From Mesobacillus maritimus (lineage in GTDB: Bacteria > Bacillota > Bacilli > Bacillales > Cytobacillaceae), in NCBI RefSeq assembly GCF_023715205.1, contig NZ_JAMBNR010000007.1, positions 62,001 to 126,000 of the forward strand: DNA of 64,000 nucleotides, read 5' to 3'. The translations under genes and the position numbers were made by a program. The stretch's first letter is position 1. Each line of letters starts with the position of its first letter. A model generated the notes under the pieces. That model made no database searches. It saw only the letters and a list, made by a program, of their open reading frames with translations, and had not been told where the DNA came from. Below, piece after piece: positions 1 to 9,346 of the stretch.

Positions 1-1
1 G

Positions 2-295
2 CGCTTATGTATCGCCCGAGCATTGGCGATTGAACCCGATGTCATTTTGATGGACGAACCAACCTCTGCACTTGACCCAATTTCTACCTTGAAAGTTGAA
101 GAACTAGTTCAAGAGTTAAAAAAGGATTTCAGTATTATTATTGTGACTCATAATATGCAGCAGGCGGCCCGTATTTCGGATAAAACAGCCTTTTTCTTAA
201 GTGGTGAAGTAGTAGAGTTTGGCAAGACGGACCAAATCTTCTCTACCCCTTTTGATAAGCGAACAGAAGATTATATCACAGGACGTTTTGGTTAA
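2..295 (+). CDS. pstB: Phosphate ABC transporter ATP-binding protein PstB, C-terminal part
   Basis: Only the last 97 codons lie in the window; the reading frame is open from base 2, so the gene begins upstream. Visible are the end of the ABC signature helix (LCIARALA), the Walker B segment [10 protein letters not shown] and the switch histidine in VTHNM. In the family, PstB hydrolyses ATP on the cytoplasmic face of the PstCA permease to import phosphate. The C-terminal EDYITGRFG is typical of PstB. phoU follows after 50 bases, the usual pst-phoU arrangement, which makes PstB much more likely than another ABC ATPase. Confidence 0.95.
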   Translation, partial: RLCIARALAIEPDVILMDEPTSALDPISTLKVEELVQELKKDFSIIIVTHNMQQAARISDKTAFFLSGEVVEFGKTDQIFSTPFDKRTEDYITGRFG

Positions 296-345
296 GACAA
301 TTCCTTTAAAAATATCCTATCGTGAGGTTAACAGGGGGTACAGGT

Positions 346-1005
346 ATGGTAGTCAGAGAGAAATTTGAAGAAGAATTAAATCAGTTACAAACGAAGTTGA
401 TGGAACTTGGAAACTTTGCAGCAGCAGCACTTACTAAAGCATTAGAAGCTCTTGAAACAGGAAATGTCGAGTTAGCACTAAAAATCATTGAGGATGATGC
501 ATTAGCTAATATTCAAGAGGAAGAGATTAATGATCTAGCGATTCTTCTCATCGCTAAACAATCTCCTGTTGCAGTCGATTTACGCAGAATTATTGTAGCG
601 ATCAAAATTGCAAATGATATTGAAAGAATTGCAGATTTTGCCGAGAATATTGCCAAATCTGCCATTCGCATCGGGAAAGAACCTTTAGTCAAACCAATTG
701 AACACATAAGACAAATGTACAACTTAACAACTAGAATGTTAGCTATGTCCTTAGAGGCGTTTGGTGAGGAAGATCTATCTAAAGCAAAACAAATTGCTGA
801 ATTGGATGACCAGGTAGACGATTTATATGGGCAAACCATCGTTGACTTATTGCAGCTAAATGCTACAAATCCACATCAGTCGCCGCAAATCACTCAGCTG
901 CTATTTATCTGTCGATACCTTGAGAGAGCTGCAGACCATACAACGAATATTGCGGAGAATGTTTTTTATCTAGTTAAAGGCAAACGATATGATTTAAATA
1001 ATTAA
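346..1005 (+). CDS. phoU: Phosphate signalling protein PhoU
   Basis: 219-residue all-helical protein with the two PhoU repeats. The metal-binding motifs are visible as ANDIERIAD (about residues 89-97) and RYLERAADH (about 190-198). PhoU is a cytoplasmic peripheral protein that links the Pst transporter to PhoR signalling and restrains phosphate uptake. I chose the ATG at 346 because AGGGGG lies at 333-337 with good spacing; an ATG in frame at 322 has no ribosome site and adds eight non-conserved residues. It sits directly after pstB and is probably co-transcribed with it. Confidence 0.96.
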   Translation: MVVREKFEEELNQLQTKLMELGNFAAAALTKALEALETGNVELALKIIEDDALANIQEEEINDLAILLIAKQSPVAVDLRRIIVAIKIANDIERIADFAENIAKSAIRIGKEPLVKPIEHIRQMYNLTTRMLAMSLEAFGEEDLSKAKQIAELDDQVDDLYGQTIVDLLQLNATNPHQSPQITQLLFICRYLERAADHTTNIAENVFYLVKGKRYDLNN

Positions 1006-1088
1006 AAACATACTAGCATTTCACTTTGAAAAGTGCTATTATAGAAAAGTCGTATGAATGAAACAGGTTATGTTTGGAGGGAAATTAA

Positions 1089-1238
1089 ATGCGTGTAAAT
1101 ATTACGTTAGCGTGCACAGAGTGCGGAGACCGTAACTATATTTCTAAAAAGAATAAGCGTAATAACCCAGATCGTCTTGAGCTGAAGAAATACTGCCCAA
1201 GAGAAAAGCGTGCAACTGTACATCGCGAAACAAAATAA
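1089..1238 (+). CDS. rpmG: 50S ribosomal protein L33 (zinc-free, RpmGA type)
   Basis: 49-residue basic protein starting [18 protein letters not shown], preceded by the strong ribosome site GGAGGG. It matches the RpmGA (L33-1) form. The first CxxC pair is present (C9, C12), but the second pair is reduced to a single Cys in KKYCPREK, so it should not bind structural zinc. Bacilli usually carry zinc-binding and zinc-free L33 paralogues; which others this genome has cannot be seen here. A rho-independent terminator follows immediately. Confidence 0.95.
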   Translation: MRVNITLACTECGDRNYISKKNKRNNPDRLELKKYCPREKRATVHRETK

Positions 1239-1239
1239 G

Positions 1240-1271
1240 CAGCAGCGGGAATCTTCCCGGCTGCTTTTTTT
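1240..1271 (+). terminator. Rho-independent terminator after rpmG
   Basis: Stem AGCAGC-GGGA pairing with TCCC-GGCTGCT (one bulged base), followed by a run of seven T. It starts two bases after the rpmG stop. Confidence 0.9.
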
Positions 1272-1369
1272 ATTGCCTTTTTTCGAAACTCTTTTCTTAA
1301 ACTTATTGCTAATGTTTTGGCTTAATTTTAGACTGTAAATAGCAAACACCCACATATTTATTAATTTAT

Positions 1370-1468
1370 TTTCACATTATAATGGTTTTCAAATTTACAA
1401 CACTCTTTACGAGATGCAGTTTTTCGTAAAGAGTGTTGTAAAAACCTATAGCCGATTATAACGAAGTG
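1370..1468. repeat. Tail-to-tail pair of degenerate MITE-like element ends, forming a 19-bp palindrome
   Basis: A perfect 19-bp inverted repeat (1394-1412 and 1424-1442, core TACAACACTCTTTACGA) has an 11-base loop. The right half (1415-1464) reads GTAAAGAGTGTTGTAAAAACC then TATAGCCGATTATAACG, closely similar to the reverse complement of the right ends of the elements at 3885, 4448, 26216 and 58462. The left half (1370-1412) resembles the same end in forward orientation. I therefore read it as two partial elements meeting tail to tail. It lacks a T-tract and lies between the rpmG terminator and fthC. Confidence 0.6.
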
Positions 1469-1515
1469 GTATCCATTTCGTATGTCTAAAACTTGATTAG
1501 GGGGTTACATTAACA

Positions 1516-2085
1516 ATGGATGGAAAATTGGAAATACGAGAAAAACTAAAGTCGGAATTAGCGAAGCTTGATTTACCGATTTATGAAGATTTATCCTACC
1601 AGATTGCTTTAAATCTATTTAATGATCTTGGTTGGAAGCAAGCAAAAACAATTGGAATTACTGTTTCAAGACCACCAGAAGTTGACACATTTCAAATTAT
1701 CCGCAAAGCTTGGGAACAAGGAAAACAAGTAGTGATTCCAAAATGTTTACCAAAAACAAAAGAAATGGAATTTCGAATCCTTGAAAAGTTTAGTCAACTT
1801 GAAAGGGTTTATTTTAACCTGTATGAACCTATTGTAGATAAAACGAAAAAAGTGGATCCTAATCAGATTGATTTATTAATAGTGCCAGGTTTAGCTTTTA
1901 ATTCAAGTGGTTACAGACTTGGGTTTGGCGGGGGGTATTATGATCGTTTTCTCAAGCATTATAATAATGAAACAGTTAGCTTAGCTTTCCCACAGCAACT
2001 GGTTGAAGAGATTCCAGTTGAAGCACATGATTTACCAGTTGGGAAAATTATCACTTCACAAGGAGTGTTCGTATGTGGAAGCTAG
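1516..2085 (+). CDS. fthC: 5-formyltetrahydrofolate cyclo-ligase (YqgN type)
   Basis: 189 residues, the usual length for the family. Such enzymes use ATP to convert 5-formyl-THF to 5,10-methenyl-THF, salvaging folate stored in spores or formed by serine hydroxymethyltransferase. The nucleotide and metal-binding signature PGLAFNSSGYRLGFG followed by GGGYYDRFL is visible at about residues 124-146. The start ATG at 1516 follows AGGGGG at 1499-1504. Its last 11 bases overlap the GTG start of the next gene, so the two are probably translationally coupled. The position two genes after phoU agrees with yqgN. Confidence 0.92.
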   Translation: MDGKLEIREKLKSELAKLDLPIYEDLSYQIALNLFNDLGWKQAKTIGITVSRPPEVDTFQIIRKAWEQGKQVVIPKCLPKTKEMEFRILEKFSQLERVYFNLYEPIVDKTKKVDPNQIDLLIVPGLAFNSSGYRLGFGGGYYDRFLKHYNNETVSLAFPQQLVEEIPVEAHDLPVGKIITSQGVFVCGS

Positions 2086-2851
2086 TTTAGGTTTAATATT
2101 CCTTGTTCTGATAGCGACTATGCTTGCTGTCAAATCTTCGTTTTTGAGCTGGTCAGGTGCTGCAATGGCTTTTCTTGTGGGTCTCTGTACAGCACTTGGC
2201 TTTGGAATAAAGGGGCTGTTGCTAATGGGGGCCTTTTTTCTAAGTTCTAGCCTTTTTTCAAAATATAAAAAGATAAACATGGTAGAGTTCCAACATATAC
2301 ATGAAAAAGGTTCAACTAGAGACTGGGCGCAAGTATTAGCGAATGGAGGTTTAGCAGCTTTAGCTGGTATTTGCTCCATTTTATCGTCAGATTCTATTTA
2401 TTTAATGGCTTTTGGGATTGCATTAGCTAGTTCAAATTCGGATACTTGGGCTTCTGAATTAGGTTCATTAAGTAAGAAACAACCAATCTCAGTTAGGGGA
2501 TTTAAAGTAGTAGCTTCGGGGACTTCTGGTGCAATTTCCTTTGTTGGAACAATGGCAGGTTTATTGGGTGCATTGTTTATTGCTGTACTTTCACTTCTTC
2601 TATTTGAAACCAATACTAAAATGTTTTTCTTTATTGTTGGTTTTGGATTTATTGGCATGTTAATTGATACTTTATTGGGTGCTTTTCTTCAGGCAGAGTA
2701 TCGATGTGCTAGATGCGGCTGTAGAACAGAAAAATTACTTCATTGCCATCAAGAGACAACCTTATCCAAAGGAAAAGCGTGGATGAACAATGATGTAGTA
2801 AACTTACTCTCTGGGTTACTGGCTGTTTTACTAGGAACGGCTCTTTATTAG
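2075..2851 (+). CDS. DUF92 family integral membrane protein
   Basis: 258 residues with about six hydrophobic segments. The fold family (DUF92/TIGR00297) includes plant phytyl-phosphate kinase VTE6, so a prenyl-phosphate or CTP-linked kinase role is possible but unproven here. Conserved-looking features are SSNSDTWASELG (about residues 121-132), GFKVVASGTSGAIS, and a cytosolic Cys/His cluster CARCGCRTEKLLHCH near residues 211-225. I chose the GTG at 2075 because AAGGAG (2060-2065) is correctly spaced; a longer frame opening at 2003 would be buried in the cyclo-ligase gene. Confidence 0.8.
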   Translation: MEASLGLIFLVLIATMLAVKSSFLSWSGAAMAFLVGLCTALGFGIKGLLLMGAFFLSSSLFSKYKKINMVEFQHIHEKGSTRDWAQVLANGGLAALAGICSILSSDSIYLMAFGIALASSNSDTWASELGSLSKKQPISVRGFKVVASGTSGAISFVGTMAGLLGALFIAVLSLLLFETNTKMFFFIVGFGFIGMLIDTLLGAFLQAEYRCARCGCRTEKLLHCHQETTLSKGKAWMNNDVVNLLSGLLAVLLGTALY

Positions 2852-2882
2852 CTCTAGACACCAGTCATGAAAACTTTTATGA

Positions 2883-3866
<984 letters not shown>

Positions 3867-3884
3867 TTGAGTCATCTTTGTTCA

Positions 3885-4061
3885 AGGCACTTTCTCAACC
3901 ATGTTGCTTCTGAAGGAAAAAGACCACTAATTGAAATAGGGGATAAAAAAAAGCTAATTTTTTAAAAATGAGCTTCCAAACCCCGTTTGATCCAAAGAAA
4001 CAGCTATTATTGCGTTAAAATCTGCTTAAGAATTTTAATAACCGTTTTTCCGGAAACAGCC
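3885..4061 (+). repeat. MITE-like intergenic element, copy A
   Basis: About 177 bp. The left end reads GGCACTTTCTCAACCATGTT and the right end ACCGTTTTTCCGGAAACAGCC; they are imperfect inverted repeats of each other. Just inside the right end is the family's hairpin (here GTTAAAATCTGCTTAAGAAT then TTTAATAA). It is the most diverged of the long copies and has no coding capacity. Confidence 0.65.
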
Positions 4062-4132
4062 TTCAAGAATAAAACATGAAATGGATAAAATATTAATTCT
4101 TTCCACAAAATAGTTGTGGAGGGATGAAAATA

Positions 4133-4327
4133 ATGAAAAAAATGGTCTCGATTTTTCTTTTAAGCTTTGCAGGATATTTTATCTATCAAAACCGTTATAA
4201 GGTCATGAATAGCATCCTAGGGAACGCTTTAATTAGGAGGTTTGCAATTGGCTCTCTATTAGGAATCCCAGGGATACGACAGAAAATATTTCAAACAGTC
4301 TTTTCAGGACCAACTGAGTTTAGATAA
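4133..4327 (+). CDS. Small hydrophobic/basic protein of unknown function, YqgO position
   Basis: 64 residues: an N-terminal hydrophobic stretch (VSIFLLSFAGYFIY), then an amphipathic basic region and a C-terminal SGPTEFR. GGAGGG at 4118-4123 suits the ATG at 4133; an ATG at 4124 abuts the ribosome site. It sits between fthC/ldh and gluP, where B. subtilis has the small gene yqgO, so it may be the equivalent; I cannot confirm homology by eye. It is flanked on both sides by copies of the MITE-like repeat. Confidence 0.65.
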   Translation: MKKMVSIFLLSFAGYFIYQNRYKVMNSILGNALIRRFAIGSLLGIPGIRQKIFQTVFSGPTEFR

Positions 4328-4447
4328 TGCAGTTATAAACGATTGTTGAATCACAAAGTTAAAATTGTTAGTGAACAGTTTCTGTAGCAAAATAACCTAA
4401 TATAAGAGTTTAACTTAAGGAAAAGGCCTATTTGGGTCTTTTTCTTT

Positions 4448-4550
4448 GGAGTTTTTTTCAAACTTTGTTGCTAATTTTAAACATACAGAATCGCTAGTAT
4501 ATCGTTAAAATCGGCTTAAGGATTTTAACAACAATCTTTACGAAACAACC
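4448..4550 (+). repeat. MITE-like intergenic element, copy B (short)
   Basis: About 103 bp. The left end is TTTTTTTCAAACTTTGTTGCT. The right part carries the hairpin GTTAAAATC-GGCTTAAG-GATTTTAAC followed by AACAATCTTTACGAAACAACC. The middle is about 70 bp shorter than in copies A, C and D. It fills most of the gap before gluP (4328-4646), which has no other recognisable feature. Confidence 0.7.
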
Positions 4551-4646
4551 TTTTCTTTTATCTTTGTTTCGCTTAACGGTTCTTTCCTATTTAGTTTATA
4601 ATAAGATTTAATTGAAGCGTACTGAGAAGAAGAAGGAGGGGAAAAG

Positions 4647-6206
4647 TTGAATTTAGAAACCGAAAAGCTATTCTGGCAGGCAGTCCACTTCTTAATCGTG
4701 AAAAAGCATTATCGAATCCTACAAATCTCAAAGAATCACCAAGAGGTCTGGTTGGAAAAAACAGAAAATAAAGAATCCCCGATTATACGGCTTTTACATA
4801 CCGATCTGGATTGGAGCAATAGGCTTAAAACTGATATTGAAATGGTTGCATTAAATGGTGAGAGATTAAGAAAACGGTTGGTAAGAGGGCAACTGAACAT
4901 TACGAATATATATTTTGTCCCACTCCCTCCCGTGGATGATTATGAACACTTATTAACAAATCCTTATATCCCCGCAGGAAAGCGTAAAATTAAAGTGACA
5001 AGCTTTATAGTGGATGAAGCGAAGCGGCACATTTCTTTAAATCACTTACGTTCTGTGTTCGGCAAAGAGCTAGTCTTTGATGAAAACCTTAATAACGATA
5101 TTGAGATTGAAATACATAGGTTGAGGCATGAGGCAATTTCTATTGCTGCAACGCGTGCAAAGGCTGAAGAATCTGTTTTTGAATCTGGGAAACCTCTACT
5201 CACATATTTTTTTATTATCGTCCAGGTCATCATTTTTGCCTTAATGGAATTACAAGGTGGAAGTACACAAACTTCAACATTAATTCAGTTTGGGGCGAAA
5301 TTTAATCCGTTGATCATCGAAGGTGAATGGTGGCGGTTTTTGACGCCGATGTTTTTACATATAGGTTTTTTACATTTATTAATGAATTCAATGGCTCTGT
5401 ATTATTTAGGTCCTTTGGTTGAACGAATCTATGGGAATATTCGATTTTTGTTCATTTATATATTTGCTGGTTTTGCCGGTGTTTTAGGTAGCTTTATTTT
5501 TAGTACGAATCTTTCCGCTGGTGCGAGTGGAGCAATATTTGGTTGTTTTGGTGCGTTGCTTTATTTTGGTGTCGTTTTTCCTAGATTATTTTTTCGTACT
5601 TTGGGAGTAAATATATTAATTGTCCTCGCGATAAACTTGATGTTTGGCTTTACAGTGCCAGGGATTGATAATGCTGGCCATATTGGGGGATTAATCGGGG
5701 GCTTTGCCGCAGCTGGAATCCTACGCTTTCCTAAAAAAAGAAAGTATGGTACACAAATTCTTTATTTTGTTGGGACCGCTGTAATTGTAATGGCTATGCT
5801 TCAATATGGATTTAGCGGCTCTGCTTCCGTGGTTGATAAACAATCTATCATAATCTTGGCTCAAGACTATATTCAAGGGGAAGAGTACGATAAAGCTCAT
5901 AAAGTTTTAAGTGAGTTTCATGAGGTAGAAGAGGATTCAACTGAAATCTTATTTCTCCTATCATTCACAGAGATTAAACGAAATAATCTTGATGATGCGA
6001 AGGATCAACTTCATCGAGTCATTGAGTTAGATCCTAATTTTCATGAAGCTCATTATAATTTAGCTTTAGTCTATCTAGAGGAAAATTCGTTGGAGAACGC
6101 GAAAACCTACGCTGAGAATGCAGTTAAGATAGAACCGAAACGTGATGATTACCAGGAACTTGTTGAAAATATTGATGCTTTTATTCAAGTGAATCAGGGA
6201 AATTAG
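4647..6206 (+). CDS. gluP: Rhomboid intramembrane serine protease GluP with TPR tail
   Basis: 519 residues in three parts: an N-terminal soluble domain (about 1-175), a rhomboid membrane domain (about 180-385) and two or three TPR-like helical repeats (about 410-510). The catalytic pair is visible as Ser294 in GASGAIFG and His345 in NAGHIGG; the loop-1 WWRF motif is also present. Rhomboids cut single-pass membrane proteins within the bilayer. B. subtilis YqgP/GluP affects glucose export and cell division and assists quality control of magnesium transporters. The TTG at 4647 follows GGAGGGG. A terminator follows at 6211. Confidence 0.95.
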   Translation: MNLETEKLFWQAVHFLIVKKHYRILQISKNHQEVWLEKTENKESPIIRLLHTDLDWSNRLKTDIEMVALNGERLRKRLVRGQLNITNIYFVPLPPVDDYEHLLTNPYIPAGKRKIKVTSFIVDEAKRHISLNHLRSVFGKELVFDENLNNDIEIEIHRLRHEAISIAATRAKAEESVFESGKPLLTYFFIIVQVIIFALMELQGGSTQTSTLIQFGAKFNPLIIEGEWWRFLTPMFLHIGFLHLLMNSMALYYLGPLVERIYGNIRFLFIYIFAGFAGVLGSFIFSTNLSAGASGAIFGCFGALLYFGVVFPRLFFRTLGVNILIVLAINLMFGFTVPGIDNAGHIGGLIGGFAAAGILRFPKKRKYGTQILYFVGTAVIVMAMLQYGFSGSASVVDKQSIIILAQDYIQGEEYDKAHKVLSEFHEVEEDSTEILFLLSFTEIKRNNLDDAKDQLHRVIELDPNFHEAHYNLALVYLEENSLENAKTYAENAVKIEPKRDDYQELVENIDAFIQVNQGN

Positions 6207-6210
6207 GGAA

Positions 6211-6259
6211 AACAGGAGCAAAGACTGTCATATCTAGACACTCTTAGTTCCTGTTTTTT
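6211..6259 (+). terminator. Probable terminator after gluP
   Basis: Outer stem AACAGGA / TCCTGTT with an inner GTC/GAC helix, followed by a T7 run at the 3' side. Confidence 0.65.
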
Positions 6260-6404
6260 TGGTTTTTTATTAGCGATACTCATTTCTGTCAAGCTTCCAT
6301 CTAGTCCAGTTCGAGAAGTATGTTTTTATTTCTGTGTGGCTATGATGGGAAAGGAGCATGGAAAAATTTAGTTAATGCTAGATAAATGAGACTCGAGGTG
6401 GATT

Positions 6405-7865
6405 ATGGAACAAAAAAATAAACATCCTGTTCACGCGGATATCAAAAAAAATGTCGAGTTTTTAAAAGAATCACTAGGGGTAGATAAAAGCTTTGATATG
6501 ATTCAACTCGATGTTAATTATGCGGATACGGATATGTCCTTATTTATGGTGGATGGCTTTGCAAAAGACGATATTATGCACTTATTAATGAAGTTCTTGG
6601 CCAAGTTAGAGCCTGGAGATTTAGATAATGATACTTTATATAAGCTTTTACATAGGTATATTCCGTATATTGAGCTTGAAACTTCTGACGATTTAGATGC
6701 GATTACAGATAAAGTATTAGCGGGACCTACCGTTCTCCTTGTTGATGGTCTGACTAAAGCTATTATCATTGATGCTCGAACATATCCTGTCAGAGGTCCT
6801 GAAGAACCGGATACGGAAAGAGTTGTCAGAGGCGCGCGCGACGGATATGTGGAAACCATTGTGTTTAATACAGCTTTAACAAGAAGAAGAGTACGTGACC
6901 GAACATTACGGATGGAATATATGCAGGTAGGTCGACGCTCCAAAACAGATATCGTGGTTTGTTATATTGAAGATATTGCCGATCCCGAAATGGTTCAGCA
7001 GGTTAAAGATTCGATTGGAAAAATTGATACAGATGGATTACCAATGGCAGAGAAAACAATTGAAGAGTATATTTCTGGTCGTCATTGGAATCCTTTTCCA
7101 ACCGTTCGATATACAGAGAGACCTGATACAGCAGCGGTTCACCTTTATGAGGGACATGTTTGCATTATTACCGATGGCTCACCCAGTGTAATGATTACGC
7201 CAACAACTTATTGGCATCATATGCAACATGTTGAAGAGTATCGAAATAAACCATTTGTAGGTGCTTACTTACGGATGGTCCGTTATATGCTTGTATGGGC
7301 ATCTGTTTTCCTATTGCCTTTATGGTACTTACTCGCTTCAAACCCCAATTTATTGCCTGAGCAATTTTCATATATTGGGATAAATGATCCTGGGAAAATT
7401 CCAATGTTTGTGCAATTTATGATTATAGAGATAGGTTTAGATGGTTTAAGGATGGCTGCTATCCATACACCGACCGCCCTTGCTACTGCGCTAGGTCTTG
7501 TTGCCGCATTAATGATTGGTCAAGTGGCTGTAGAGGTGGGTTTACTCACTAACGAAGTGATTTTATATTTCTCGGTCGCTGCAATTGGTACATTTGCGAC
7601 CCCAAGTTATGAAATGAGTCTAGCGAATAGACTTGCAAGGATGTTTTTGTTAATTACTACAGCAGCCTTTGGAGTGGGTGGGTTTGTTGTAGGAGTTTTA
7701 TTATTTATCATTTATTTAGTCCGAATGAATTCTTTCGGCATTCCATATTTATGGCCTTTTATGCCATTTAATTGGAAATCCTTCCGAGATGTTATTATTC
7801 GCGCACCAATCCCTTTGAAGAAGGGGAGACCAAAAGTTTTACACCCTAAAGACCCTGACCGTTAA
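6405..7865 (+). CDS. SpoVAF-like spore germination protein (GerA family subunit A)
   Basis: 486 residues: a soluble N-terminal half and a C-terminal half with about four to five membrane segments from residue 290. The stretches IIDARTYPVR, RVVRGARDGYVETIVFN and GRRSKTDIVVCYIEDIADP are hallmarks of GerA-type A subunits. The closest match I recall is SpoVAF of the spoVA operon, including TPTTYWHHMQH and EEYRNKPFVGAYLRM. Such proteins sit in the spore inner membrane and take part in germination. It stands alone here, with no B or C subunit and no spoVA genes next to it. GAGGTGG precedes the ATG. Confidence 0.88.
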   Translation: MEQKNKHPVHADIKKNVEFLKESLGVDKSFDMIQLDVNYADTDMSLFMVDGFAKDDIMHLLMKFLAKLEPGDLDNDTLYKLLHRYIPYIELETSDDLDAITDKVLAGPTVLLVDGLTKAIIIDARTYPVRGPEEPDTERVVRGARDGYVETIVFNTALTRRRVRDRTLRMEYMQVGRRSKTDIVVCYIEDIADPEMVQQVKDSIGKIDTDGLPMAEKTIEEYISGRHWNPFPTVRYTERPDTAAVHLYEGHVCIITDGSPSVMITPTTYWHHMQHVEEYRNKPFVGAYLRMVRYMLVWASVFLLPLWYLLASNPNLLPEQFSYIGINDPGKIPMFVQFMIIEIGLDGLRMAAIHTPTALATALGLVAALMIGQVAVEVGLLTNEVILYFSVAAIGTFATPSYEMSLANRLARMFLLITTAAFGVGGFVVGVLLFIIYLVRMNSFGIPYLWPFMPFNWKSFRDVIIRAPIPLKKGRPKVLHPKDPDR

Positions 7866-7959
7866 AAACCCATCACTCTAGTTTCCTTACTTGAGAAGAA
7901 GGCTGGTATCGATTATACTTATTAAATGTAAAATTGTTCACAAGATGAGAGGAATGAAC

Positions 7960-8172
7960 GTGAAGACAATCTACGATATCCAGCAACTTTTAAAAAGATT
8001 TGGTACTTTTATTTATATTGGAGACCGAATTGCAGACTTGGAACTTATGGAAGCGGAACTAAAAGAATTGTACAACTCACAATTAATTGAAACAGCTGAT
8101 TTTCAGTCGGCCATAATGTTATTACGACATGAGATTCGATTGGAAAGAGAAAAACGACAAACAAGGAACTAG
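7960..8172 (+). CDS. yqgQ: YqgQ family small protein
   Basis: 70 residues, mostly helical and charged, with no membrane segment or signal; it matches the YqgQ family in length and in the pattern YDIQQLLKRFGTFIYIGDR. Function unknown. I chose the GTG at 7960, six bases after GAGAGGA; the ATG at 7954 is too close to the ribosome site and the earlier ATG at 7891 gives an unconserved N-terminus. It ends nine bases before the glcK start, the yqgQ-glcK pair of B. subtilis, so co-transcription is likely. Confidence 0.85.
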   Translation: MKTIYDIQQLLKRFGTFIYIGDRIADLELMEAELKELYNSQLIETADFQSAIMLLRHEIRLEREKRQTRN

Positions 8173-8181
8173 GTGGGCAAA

Positions 8182-9156
8182 ATGACGGAAAAATGGTTAA
8201 TTGGTGTGGATTTAGGCGGAACGACGATAAAAATGGCGTTTATCAATTTTTATGGAGAGATTTTGCATAAATGGGAAATACCGACGGATGTTTCCAATGA
8301 AGGAAAAAACATTACCACGGATATCGCCAATTCCATCGATGAAAAATTATCTGAGGTAGGTAAGACAAAGAGTCAGGTTCTTGGAATTGGAATTGGTGCA
8401 CCTGGCCCAGTGAACTTGGATAACGGAAATATTTACGAAGCCGTTAATCTTGGGTGGAAAGAAGAATATCCTTTAAAATCCCTACTTGAAAGTGAAACTA
8501 CATTACCAGTTGTTGTCGATAATGATGCCAATTGTGCTGCCTTGGGTGAAATGTGGACAGGGGCCGGAAATGGTGCTGGCGACATTGTTTGCGTGACACT
8601 TGGTACAGGCGTAGGTGGAGGAGTTATCACGAATGGAGATATCGTCCATGGAAAGAGCGGTGCGGCTGGTGAAATTGGCCATATCACTTCTATTGCCGAT
8701 GGAGGTGCGCCATGTAATTGTGGGAAAACTGGTTGCCTTGAAACCATTGCATCAGCTACGGGCATTGTCAGAATGGCAATGGAAGAATTAAAACAGTCAA
8801 AATTAAATGGACGCTTGCGCTCGATTTTTAATGAAGAAGGGAAAGTTTCAGCAAAAGATATCTTTGATGCTGCAAGAGATGGTGACCAGCTTGCGAGTAC
8901 TGTTGTTGATAAGGTCGCTTTCCATCTAGGGATGGCGCTGGCTAACATCGCGAACACTTTAAATCCTGAAAAAATCGTTCTAGGTGGTGGTGTATCTAGA
9001 GCAGGTTCAATTTTACTTGATGCTGTAACGGAGAACTTCCAGCGATTCTCTTTCCCGCGAGTGGCCAAATCAACAGAAATCTCAATCGCAATATTAGGAA
9101 ATGATGCTGGTGTGATTGGATCTGCTTGGTTAGTGAAAAATAGAATAGCCGAATGA
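8182..9156 (+). CDS. glcK: Glucokinase, ROK family
   Basis: 324 residues. It phosphorylates glucose to glucose-6-phosphate with ATP in the cytoplasm. The phosphate-binding motif DLGGTTIK is at residues 10-17, the ROK signature runs through GEIGHI, and the zinc-binding loop [10 protein letters not shown] is at 178-187. [11 protein letters not shown] and LGTGVGGGV complete the active site. Start ATG at 8182 after AGGTGGG; a GTG at 8173 lies inside that ribosome site. The ORF is close to B. subtilis GlcK throughout. Confidence 0.96.
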   Translation: MTEKWLIGVDLGGTTIKMAFINFYGEILHKWEIPTDVSNEGKNITTDIANSIDEKLSEVGKTKSQVLGIGIGAPGPVNLDNGNIYEAVNLGWKEEYPLKSLLESETTLPVVVDNDANCAALGEMWTGAGNGAGDIVCVTLGTGVGGGVITNGDIVHGKSGAAGEIGHITSIADGGAPCNCGKTGCLETIASATGIVRMAMEELKQSKLNGRLRSIFNEEGKVSAKDIFDAARDGDQLASTVVDKVAFHLGMALANIANTLNPEKIVLGGGVSRAGSILLDAVTENFQRFSFPRVAKSTEISIAILGNDAGVIGSAWLVKNRIAE

Positions 9157-9167
9157 TTCGACTATTA

Positions 9168-9194
9168 GAGTGTCCTTATTGGACACTTTTTTTG
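9168..9194 (+). terminator. Rho-independent terminator after glcK
   Basis: Stem AGTGTCC-TTAT-TGGACACT followed by seven T. Confidence 0.9.
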
Positions 9195-9346
9195 TGATGA
9201 TACAAATATTGTTTTTGTAATCCGTGAGATAATTTCACTGTTAATAAAAGAAGATATATCTTAGCAAAATATTTTTTTGGAAACTTGAAACATTATTAAC
9301 TTGTATACGTTATATATAAGTAATGGGAAAAAGGGAGGGGGACTGT

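Noticed and set aside
2865-2882. Imperfect palindrome TCATGAAAACTTTTATGA upstream of ldh as a Rex operator
   Set aside because: It does not match the Rex consensus (TTGTGAAA...TTTCACAA) well enough, with several mismatches in the half-sites.
8433-9068. 211-codon minus-strand frame inside glcK
   Set aside because: Shadow of glcK; composition rich in Ser/Pro/Ala typical of antisense translation, no ribosome site.
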